Shown one piece after another: positions 1 through 7,997 of a stretch of 64,000 nucleotides of DNA. The first letter of the stretch is position 1. Every line of letters starts with the position of its first letter. The translations under genes and the position numbers were made by a program. Source of the stretch: Austropuccinia psidii (lineage: Eukaryota > Basidiomycota > Pucciniomycetes > Pucciniales > Sphaerophragmiaceae); contig JALGQZ010000007.1 in NCBI GenBank assembly GCA_023105745.1, forward strand, positions 196,592 to 260,591, read 5' to 3'. The notes under the pieces were generated by a model. That model had not been told where the DNA came from. It saw only the letters and a list, made by a program, of their open reading frames with translations, and did no database searches.

Positions 1-453
1 CAATTTCCCAAGGTCTGCTTGGTTCTTGGATTTTTATAATATTTAAAAGTCTCTTGCCAGTGGATTTATTTGCCTTTTGGCATCTGTCACAGGTCTTGCA
101 ATACTCTGCAACATCTTTCTGCCACATTGGCCACAATATGCAGGTGTTTACTTTCTCTCTTGTTCTGTCTTCAGACAGATGTCCTGAAAAGGGGCTATTG
201 TGGCATTTTTCAGTACAAGATTGATTAATGACCTGTCCACAACTGTCATGACACATTTGTGCTTGGTCCTGTGGTAAACTATACCATCCAGTAGGTGAAA
301 TCTTCCTTCATCATAAGACTTCTTCCATACTTCATCCAAGGCATGTATTAGACAGTTGTCTTTAAAGTCTTTGTTAAGTAATTGGCATAAGATGCTACAA
401 TTTTTATCTTGAGTGTAACTACTTCTGACTTCTTCAAAGAGAGGGGTGTTCAA
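1..453 (-). pseudogene. Integrase N-terminal (HHCC) region and linker of element F
   Basis: The 148-453 part encodes the linker between RNase H and integrase (RFHLLDGIVYHRTKHKC). In the same pol order, positions 1-147 on the minus strand encode the zinc-binding finger (AEYCKTCDRCQKANKSTG, with a CX2C pair) and the start of the integrase core (QEPSRPWEI). Stops and frame changes separate this part from RNase H between 453 and 616. The catalytic DDE core lies beyond the left edge. Integrase would insert the element cDNA into the genome; this copy is broken. Confidence 0.75.
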
Positions 454-615
454 GTCTGTAACACTTATTCCTTATATTAGAATTTGTGGTGAAGCTTCCT
501 CTGACACATAAGCAGGATTATAAATATTATTTGGTAATAGCCATCTGCTTAGTCCATCTGCATTCTTATGAATATTCCCATCCTTATGAACAATAGTCAT
601 ATTGCCTCTGTATTC

Positions 616-1398
616 TTATATGGCTATTTGCCATCTGAGCATATGTCTGTTGGGTGTTCTCATGTTTAAAAGTGATTTGACAGCTGTACAATCTGTTATC
701 ACCTCAAAAACACATCCCTCAAAGAAGTAGTTTAATTTTTCCAAGGCCCAGACAAGACATAGACATTCCATTTGACTTGCTCCATATCTGGCTTCAGTTG
801 GTTTGATTTGCCTGGATATGAAACATATGGGTCCTTCTACAGGTTTATCATTTATGATATGAACTTGGTGAAGTGCATCACCCAGTCCATCCCCTGATGC
901 ATCAATATACAGTTTGAAAGGAAATTTAAAGTCTGGCAATAGTAAGAGTGGAGCAGTGGTCAATGATTCTCTTAGAGACTCAAAAGCTTTGACTCTGTCA
1001 ACAGTCATTTCAAATACTGTGTCTTTGTCACACAATTTATAAAGTGGTCTTGCTATGGATTCAAAATCTTTAATGTGTTGCCTGTAATATCCTGCAAAAC
1101 CTAAGAATGACTGAATTTCCTCCTTGTTCTGAGGCATGGGTTTTAGCAATACTGGTGCAACTTTGTTTTTGTCAATTCCAAGGGATAAACCAGATACAAC
1201 ATGTCCTAGTGCCTTAAGTTCTTTAAATCTAAAATGGCATTTCTTCAAGGAGATTTTCATGCTGACTGATTGAATTTTTGTCAAAACTCTGGACAATCTG
1301 TACATGTGCTCCTCCCAAGTCTTGGAACAGACAATAATGTCATCAATGTAAATGATTAACCATCCCTCTGAGAGTTCTTCAGGGAAGATTTCATTCAT
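616..1398 (-). pseudogene. Reverse transcriptase (C-terminal part) and RNase H of element F
   Basis: This open stretch of 260 codons begins in the RT palm just upstream of the YIDD active site ([11 protein letters not shown]), whose two Asp residues bind the catalytic metals. The RT thumb/connection follows ([29 protein letters not shown]), then RNase H starting at [11 protein letters not shown] with the later ITDC motif. Fingers, upstream palm, protease and gag are missing, so it cannot work alone. The Met given as start is internal, not a true initiation codon. RT copies element RNA into cDNA in particles and RNase H removes the RNA strand. Confidence 0.85.
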
Positions 1399-1439
1399 TT
1401 TGAGTCATGTTTTGGTACTAGTGGTTCAACATCTATTGG

Positions 1440-2500
1440 AAGACCTCCCTCATCAAAGCAGCATGGATTTCAGCTTATGGCAATTGAGGTCAACAAAAAA
1501 TCACGTAATTGACTAAACCTTAGTTCAAGAAGCATCCGAGATCAATGGAGAACATATAAAAAGAAATATATGGCAGCAAAGAAATTCGAGAATTTAACTG
1601 GGGCTGGAATAACAGAAGAAGATGAGAGTAAAGGAATAAAGTAAATGAGTGAAAAGCTTGAACGTATGTGTCCTTGCTATGCTGAAATGGATGCGCTCTT
1701 TGGCCACAAGCCCAATGTCACTCTGGTTGCAAGCTATGATTCACAAGCAAAAGACAGCTTAAATGGTGATGATGATGATGTTTTGCCTGAAAAGGCAAGT
1801 TATTGTCTCCTCCTTTTTTACCTGTGATAATTAACATTCATGTGCTTTTTAAAGGAGAATAATGGATTGGAATCACCTCTCAATCTTGTTCCTTTGGTTC
1901 ATAATGAAGATGACTTGATTCAAGCGGAAAACCTTCAAGATGAATCAGTAAGTATGTTCAAGCCTGATACTTATGAAATACATTGCTGATTATTTCTCCT
2001 TTGAACAGCAAATTAAATCCATAACACATTCAACACAAAAGCGTAATCGAGCATTGACACCCAACTTGAATGACAAGAGTGGCTCTAGGAAAAGGCCAAT
2101 GGATATTTTTGCACCAACATATGCCAGTTTGCTTGAATCATGGAAAAAGGGTATGTTTTGGAATTATGGCTGCTCTGATCAATGCCACTGACTAAGTTCA
2201 TGATTTGTAGCCCGTGAAACCAGTGACAATGCTTGTTTGGAGTGGGACAGGGAGAGGTGGAATGAAGAGAAAGCAAGAAACATGGAAAAGCAACAGTTTG
2301 AAGAAGTCAAGTTGCAAAAGCAAATGCAGTTCGAGGAGAAGCAACATGCAAAGCAATATGAATTTGAAAAAGAAAAGTGGAATTGTGAATTGGAATTGAA
2401 GGAAAAGCAATGCCAGATGGATCTCACTATAGTGGCATTGTCATCAAGCAGGCCAATCGGGGAGCTGGAATGCATTCTGGCATTAATCAATAAAAAATAA
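1440..2500 (+). pseudogene. Myb/SANT-like DNA-binding protein with C-terminal coiled coil, broken
   Basis: The reading frame spans four exons: about 1440-1794, 1855-1947, 2009-2150 and 2211-2500 (stop). Introns of 60, 61 and 60 bp separate them, with donors GCAAGT, GTAAGT and GTATGT. Exon 1 carries a basic SANT/Myb-like region (RDQWRTYKKKYMAAKKFE), then MCPCYAEMDALFGHKPNVT, a motif I associate with Myb/SANT-like proteins of rust fungi. The last exon is a highly charged coiled coil rich in EK/EE/KQ. In-frame stops occur at 1510-1512 and 1642-1644, and the N-terminus is not found, being cut off near 1440 by the gypsy fragment. Such proteins commonly partner PIF/Harbinger transposases as DNA-binding subunits. 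The neighbouring Harbinger transposase fits that role, but the pairing is inferred. Confidence 0.72.
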
Positions 2501-3476
2501 CTTATTACATATATGTAATGTGATCAATTTATATGTGGTGCTTGTTCAGTAAATCTTATGTTTATGTTTAATTATTGATCTTATGTCATGAAATCTAACT
2601 CCACTTTATTACCAAATGGAAATTTCAATGTTTACGCATAATTGGGGCACCAACTTGCAATTTCAATTTCATATGAAATTTATTTGCAATTTCAGACAGA
2701 TTGGAAAATTTGGGCAAGTTTTGCATTGAGAATTTATATGAAGTCTGTTCAAAAATAAAATTCGATGATAGCTTTTTTCCTTTTTTATGAAAATGTCATT
2801 TTATGGTTTTTTTTTTAATTTTTTCATCTTTTTCTATATGTTTTTTTTAATTTAACGGTTATTTTTTTTAGTTTGAAGGGTTTCAACTTTTAATTGGGCA
2901 ATGTCCCTTGTTTTGTTGATTTTTGATTTTTAATTCTTAATTGTTAATTTTTTTTTAAAGTTGATTTTTTTCTTTTATTTCTTTTAATTTATTCCTTTTT
3001 ATTTTTACTTTTAAAATAAACACCTTTTTTTTTATTTTCTTTTTTTAATTTCAAATCTTAAATTTCACTTTTTTTTTTCATTTTTACTTTTTACCCCTCC
3101 CTCTTAAAAAAAATTCACCAATTTTTTTTATTTTATTTTTTTTAAATTTTAAATTTTAATTCTCAATTTATTTTTTTCTAATTTTACTTTTCACCCTTAC
3201 CTCTAAAAAAAACCCACCTTTTTTAAATTCAGGTAAGTGAATTTCTCTTCTTTTTGTTTAATCACAACCATCTTTTGCTATTTTTTTTATTTTTATGTAG
3301 GTAATTTTCTTTTTGTTTTTTAAAATTTTTTTATTCAATTTTTTGCACCTCCCAAGCTCACCCACCCATCACCATCATCAATCACCATCCACCTCCCAAA
3401 TAGGCTCCTGGGGGGTTCCAGGGCCTGAGTCCTTAAAATCGCTCCAAATCGATTCAGAATCTTTTTATCTAATCAT

Positions 3477-3508
3477 CATTCTAATGGCCCCTAGAGGCCA
3501 TTAGAATG
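3477..3508. repeat. Short perfect inverted repeat (13-bp arms, 6-bp spacer)
   Basis: CATTCTAATGGCC at 3477-3489 is repeated inverted at 3496-3508, separated by CCTAGA. It lies in the T-rich spacer upstream of the dioxygenase gene. It could be a cruciform or regulatory site, or a relic of a tiny inverted-repeat element. No coding context explains it. Confidence 0.8.
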
Positions 3509-3712
3509 ATTATTTTGTTTCTTTCTCATTTTTAATTTTTCAATTATATCATTTAAATAAAAAAAGATACTGATGATCTTTTTTTTCTATAATCCACATA
3601 CCTTTTTTTTTCTTTTTCATTTCTGGAAATTGCAAACTGGTCTCATTTTTTTTTATTATTCATTTATTGACTTTGAATAATATCTTACCAATTTTTTTTT
3701 GTTTTTTTTAAT

Positions 3713-3845
3713 TCATTTATTTTATTTCAAAAATCATTGACTGATAATGATTTCTTTTTTACTGATGATTTTTTTTAATCATTTATTTTATTTCAAAAAT
3801 CATTTACTGATAATGATCTTTTTTTTACTAATGATATTTTTTTTC
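3713..3845. repeat. Two-copy tandem repeat, 66-bp unit
   Basis: Units start at 3713 and 3779 with the shared segment TCATTTATTTTATTTCAAAA followed by an ATCATT-ACTGATAATGAT core and a T run. The copies differ at a few positions. This is probably replication slippage in the T-rich spacer. Confidence 0.75.
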
Positions 3846-4031
3846 CTTTTTTTAATTTTTTGGGATAATAATCATTACTGACCCTTGATTGATTTTTTAT
3901 TTTAATTTTTGTTTCACTTTTTTATTTATTTGCTCATATAGGGGAGGCTTAATTATAAGAGTTTATTTTGCAATGTCATTTCATTTCCCATCCCTTCCAT
4001 CATCCTTAAAATTCAAAAAAAATCTCCTCCT

Positions 4032-5323
4032 CCCTCTCATTCTTCCAATCATTTTGATGATGTCATGGTTAGGACTAAACCAGACTCAGCACATCATCAG
4101 AATGATTTGAAATATGATGAAGCTCATATTACTCCTCTTGATGTCATGGTTAGGACTAAACCAAATATAGAACATCATGAGGATAATAATACCAAATTAA
4201 ATAATAAAAGAAAGCTCACCCGAAGCCAAAGACAACACATCCATGATTGAAAACAAATAATGTCTCACCTTGGCCATTCCAAAAAATAATTTAAAAACTT
4301 TTCAACAATTTTGATTGACAAGAAATCTGCCAATGCCTCATGGTTAAAACTTCCATCACTTAACACTCTCCCCCATCCTTATATCCTCATTAATAAAACA
4401 TCCAAGCCATTTTTGCCTGTCATCAGATATGAAATAACCCCATTTGATAATTTTTCTGGCCACTCTCAAATTCTGAAAAACATCATCATGACATTAATGT
4501 CCTTATCTCAAAATCAACAAGAAATTAAAACCAATAAGCAACTCCAAGGTGGCATTATGAAAGGTATTGGGTTTCAATCTGGTTCTGATGCTGGAAAAAC
4601 TGCAGGTGTGTGATATTTTTGGCATATTACCTTCATAATTACTGACTAATTACAAAATTATTAGGTGTTTACTCCAGAAAACCCGGTTTAACTTCTCATC
4701 AAATTGAAACAGATAACAATCAATGGATCAAGCTTCATCAATATGATGAATTCGTTTACTAAAGAATCTCCCATTTTGCAAAATTAGCAGCAAATGAAAA
4801 TCAATCATTAATGGAAGCAGCCCAATTACCCAACTTCAGTCAACTCAAATGGACTTCTGCCAATCCCAAGGAAGAATTCAAATCATTTACCAATGTCATT
4901 GTCACCCAAGATGGATTTTCCCATAAGCCACACAAAGATTTAAACGATCTCAATGCCTGGACTTATTGTATATTTTCTTTTGTATCAAAAAAAGATTTCC
5001 TTCCACTTCCTACTATCTTCACCCCCTCTGGACATGGCTTACACTTTCCCAAATTGAAAATGGAGATTGATTTTTCAAAAAAACCTGGCATCATGGAAAT
5101 TCTTTGGAAGAAATCAACAATGGCTCATCATACAACAAAACCACCTCCAGAAATTATCAATCATGACGAAATTACTCATTTTGGATGTTCTTTTCAAATA
5201 AACCATAAATTATTTAATGTAGGTGACAAATTCTTGAAAATGACACCCACCAAAATCAATTCAAGAGTCAATGGGTACTTTGAAAGAAATATGCAGGATC
5301 AAAAAAGAACTAAAAAATCTTAA
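4032..5323 (+). pseudogene. Tet/JBP-like 2-oxoglutarate/Fe(II) dioxygenase, decayed
   Basis: The second exon (about 4665-5323, stop at its end) carries the dioxygenase domain. An iron-binding HxD appears as HKD (residues 41-43 counted from the Met at 4811). It is followed by LNAWTYCIFSF, a GHGLHFP loop, DFSKKPGIMEILW and a second His in AHHTTKPPP, then ITHFGCSFQIN. This order matches the Tet-like 2OG-Fe(II) oxygenases expanded in rust and other basidiomycete genomes, which belong to the superfamily that oxidises 5-methylcytosine or thymine in DNA. Exon 1 (about 4032-4605) has a low-complexity N-terminus with a duplicated DVMVRTKP segment. A 59-bp intron lies at 4606-4664 (GTGTGTG...TTAG, branch-like CTGAC). 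In-frame stops after IHD (about 4248), at about 4288 and at 4760-4762 make it a pseudogene. It ends 62 bp from the convergent transposase. Confidence 0.75.
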
Positions 5324-5384
5324 TTTTAAATACTTTTATTTTATTAATAACATCTCCACTCCGTTGTATGCCAATAAATTAAGT

Positions 5385-6646
5385 TTACAATTGACTATTT
5401 TTCCATGCCAAAGTGATTGGTTTAATTTTTTCATGCATATTTACCACATCTTCCCCAAAGTAATTGTTGGCCAGATTTTCCACATGTGGTGGATCATCAT
5501 CTTCATATAAATCAAACCACTCATCACCAATTTGAGCTAACATATTATGTAAAATCGTGCAAGACACAACCCAACTAACAAAATATTCAATTTCATGATT
5601 ATCCCTCATTTGATTTCACATTTCCCTTAGAGAAAACCACCTCCCCTTCAAAATTCCAATTGCATGCTTGATTCTGATCCTTGATTTTGCTAGACAGTAA
5701 TTGAAAGAACGGTTGTCTTCATTATGTGCTGGAACAACCCAAGGAGAGCTTGCATATGCTGAATCTGAAAGTAAGTATTGATCCTTTTCATAAAACTCTT
5801 GAGGTGTTTGTGCTATTTTCATATGTTGATAGACATTTGAATCATGAAGTGACCCAGTACAACAAACATGCAGAGAAGTGAACTGTTTGTTGATATTGCA
5901 AACCAGTTGTATTGACATAGAATACCTTATATGTAAACCATCAGTAAGATTGAAATAAAGAATACAGATTAAAAAGCTTACCTTTTTTTTCAATAAAAAT
6001 ACACTTCACCATCATTGGGAGGACGTTGTGATAATGGTATGAGACTCCCATCAATAAACCCAATGCACCCAGGGAAGCCTTCTGCTTGCATTACTTGAGA
6101 CATCTCTCTGCGTTGTTCTATTGTTGGCCACACAATCACTTTGCAATTCAACTTCATTAATATCTGGATGACTCTTTGAGTGTACAACACAATAGCCCCA
6201 TGGCTAATTCCAAACAACATTCCAATCTTTCCCAAAGCGGCCCCATTTCCATTTGATCCTAGCCTTGATAATGCCACAGCCAATTGGATGGCAGGATTGC
6301 GTTGTTTGTTTTGTGATGAGTTTTGAAAGGTTTTATCAGCTTGAATTTGTGCAACCAATTTTTCAAATGATTCATGTGTGGTCCTACATAGCTGTCGAAA
6401 CTTTTCAGATGATAATGTCTGTAAATCATTCATTGTATACATGTAATGAGATGGATATCTTCTATGAGGATTGATGTATCTTTGTGATGTTATCATATCT
6501 AATAACATTATATCTTCCTGGATATCAGAATCACTATCAGAGTTGAGAGCATCAATGAACTGAAGTGAGTTCAAGGTCTGAAGTAAAGGTAGCCTTTGCA
6601 ATGCCTTGGGAATGGTAAATGAAGAAAAGGCTGGTAGTAAATGCAA
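5385..6646 (-). pseudogene. PIF/Harbinger transposase (DDE_Tnp_4 type), inactivated
   Basis: It reads leftwards. Exon 1 (6646 to about 5985) has an N-terminal helix-rich region, the helix-turn-helix-like ALGKIGMLFGISHGAIVLYT and the first catalytic Asp in IGFIDGSLIPL. An intron of about 60 bp begins GTAAGC near 5980. Exon 2 carries the second Asp in GSLHDSNVY, with the usual SDSAYA motif after it, and the region that normally bears the catalytic Glu. There this copy has Lys (RIRIKHAIG, codon 5667-5669). Internal TGA codons lie at 5990-5992 and 5616-5618, and the frame continues cleanly after both. About 390 residues in total fits the family. It would cut and paste the element at TWA sites, but is catalytically dead here. 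Confidence 0.88.
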
Positions 6647-6755
6647 TTTGAAATCAAATAACTTAATAAATGATGAGTGTATTTAGATTTTATGCAATTT
6701 AACATGTCCTTACTGAGTTGTGTGTTTGAAAAATGTGCCTTTATGGGAAGCTAAA

Positions 6756-6932
6756 GGCGGGATTTTGGTATTCAAACACGGGATTTGGTACCAAAAAACC
6801 TGTGTTTTTGTACCTCAAAATACCTCACCTCTTGAGGTGTGTGATTTCCCAAATCCCAAAAAATTAATGCGGGATTTTGGCACAAAAAAACTCGGGATTT
6901 TGAGTGTGGGATTTGGTAACTTTGACACCCCC
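6756..6932. repeat. Subterminal repeats and right terminus of the Harbinger element
   Basis: At least six copies of a CGGGATTT(T)GG-like motif occur within 180 bp: 6758-6768, 6779-6788, 6849-6857 (inverted), 6870-6880, 6893-6903 and 6908-6916. The end reads GGTAACTTTGACACCCCC, with the terminus at 6932. Clustered subterminal motifs are typical binding sites for a transposase or its Myb-like partner. The inner MITE at 26613-26769 carries a very similar end (GGGGGTGGTCAAAGTTACC). Confidence 0.75.
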
Positions 6933-7262
6933 TAATATTAGTAATATTATTGTTATTAATTGTTTTTCATTAATAAAAAACAATTTTTCACACCTTTATT
7001 ATTTGTTGGTAACAATAATAAAGTGCTTTCAAATATATTAATTATCTTATATTAATATATTTATTATATATATATTATTTTTCATAATATAAATTATATT
7101 ATTATATTTTTTTAATAATATAATTATTTTACGCCATAATCATCATAATTCTTTATTATTAAAATTATTTTTATCTTATTCATTTCATTTATAAGGACAT
7201 TCATAGTACAATAAGTAAAATATTAGTAATATTTTCTTATTGTTTCATAGTCAAACCTTACA
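6933..7262 (+). repeat. 5' LTR remnant of element A (3' portion only)
   Basis: It begins TAATATTAGTAATATTATTG directly after the Harbinger terminus and matches the last roughly 280 bp of the 3' LTR (from about 15546). It ends TCAAACCTTACA at 7262, the conserved LTR end. The rest of the LTR should lie beyond the transposon but is not present in the window. Confidence 0.85.
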
Positions 7263-7264
7263 TT

Positions 7265-7282
7265 TGGGGGCCTGGCCGTGAT
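7265..7282 (+). other. Candidate primer-binding site of element A
   Basis: TGGGGGCCTGGCCGTGAT starts 2 nt after the LTR end and begins with TGG, as expected for pairing with a tRNA 3' CCA end. The same sequence follows the 5' LTR in B (29175-29192) and C (51077-51094), so it is conserved in the family. I cannot name the tRNA. Confidence 0.65.
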
Positions 7283-7759
7283 ATTTACTCTAAAAGACCT
7301 TAAAAAAGATTCTAACTGGGTTTATCCAATAATAAATTATAATTATAATCATAAAATTATATAATAATTTTATATTTATTAATTTTAAAAGCTATTGAGG
7401 CATTTGGAAAGCAATTGTACTGTCTTACATGTGGTTTTTCACATCCTTAGACTTGTAAAAACTTTCTTTGAGTGACCCTAGTGATTAAAAAAGATATTTT
7501 ATAAATTGAAAATAATTTTATATTATAAATTAATTTTATAAAAGAATCATATTCATTTTTATTTTATTCTTTAAAAATAAAAACATAAAAAATATTAAAA
7601 ACCAATAAAAAAGTTATTTTATTTATGTTAATTTTATTTCTTTAATTATTTTCACTTTTAAAAAAAAGATATAAAAGCAATTTTTACGTGGAAAATTGCC
7701 ATATCTTACCAAAAATAACACTTTTATATAAAAGACTTGTATTTATCTGTCTTTTTTAG

Positions 7760-7997
7760 TGTTTGAAGACAATCCAACAGAGGACAACCAAACCACTGTT
7801 GAAAGATTGGTGGAATAAACTTGTCAAAGTCCTCCAACACCAATAATCACTAAGAAAAAGAAAGCCAAGGAATTGGACTTTCCAGGACCCACTATTCAGG
7901 ACTCTGAAGGTGAGTACCTCATTTATAAATTGCCATATAAAGAATTCCTGTTCTGAAATCTTCTTATTTCTTATTTTTCTTGAAATATGACTACCAG
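7760..7997 (+). other. Leader exon (7760-7909) and intron (7910-7997) upstream of gag, element A
   Basis: A 150-bp exon follows a pyrimidine tract plus AG (CTTTTTTAG at 7759) and ends GAAG|GTGAGT. The intron ends CTACCAG at 7997. The gag ATG (7987-7989) lies inside this intron. The exon reads EDNPTEDNQTTVERLVE, stop, then KELDFPGPTIQDSE. Its layout is the same in B (29647-29868) and C (50391-50620), so it is a family feature. Spliced RNA would join the exon to another frame overlapping the gag start. Confidence 0.55.

Larger units (their letters stand above)
1..1404 (-). mobile_element. Ty3/gypsy chromovirus pol fragment (element F), truncated at both ends
   Basis: This is a minus-strand remnant of a Ty3/gypsy element. 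Reading leftwards from 1404 it holds the reverse transcriptase active site, RNase H, a linker and the integrase zinc-binding domain, and it runs off the left edge. Homology to the other pol copies in the window stops abruptly near 1400, inside the RT palm, and no LTR is seen. It is related to A-D but clearly diverged from them (for example [13 protein letters not shown] in RNase H), so it is probably another subfamily. The junction with the Myb/SANT-like gene at about 1405-1440 may be an old deletion breakpoint. Confidence 0.85.
2501..4030. other. T-rich non-coding spacer
   Basis: Between the Myb-like and dioxygenase genes lies about 1.5 kb dominated by runs of T on the plus strand (TTTTTAATTTT-like), with no credible coding sequence. 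It includes a 13-bp perfect inverted repeat at 3477-3508 and a 66-bp tandem duplication at 3713-3845, annotated separately. A GC-richer island at about 3340-3450 (CACCATCATCAATCACCATC) has no recognisable function. Confidence 0.7.
1405..6932. mobile_element. Probable PIF/Harbinger transposon carrying Myb-like and Tet/JBP-like genes
   Basis: I infer one transposon from the right terminus (GGGGGTG-type end at 6932 with subterminal CGGGATTT repeats), the minus-strand DDE_4 transposase ending 62 bp from the convergent dioxygenase gene, and an upstream Myb/SANT-like gene. The right end sits inside an LTR sequence (next feature block) and is followed by TAA, matching the 3-bp TWA target preference of PIF/Harbinger. 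The left terminus is not visible. The block is bounded on the left by an unrelated gypsy fragment, so the element is truncated or interrupted. The dioxygenase could also be a separate neighbour. Confidence 0.55.

Noticed and set aside
2085..2490. Phe/Ser/Cys-rich minus-strand frames opposite the Myb-like gene
   Set aside because: Antisense of the coiled-coil exon. The plus-strand exon structure with canonical introns is far better supported.
3313..3504. Short frame with HHHHQSPS
   Set aside because: Low complexity in the T-rich spacer with no homology I recognise.
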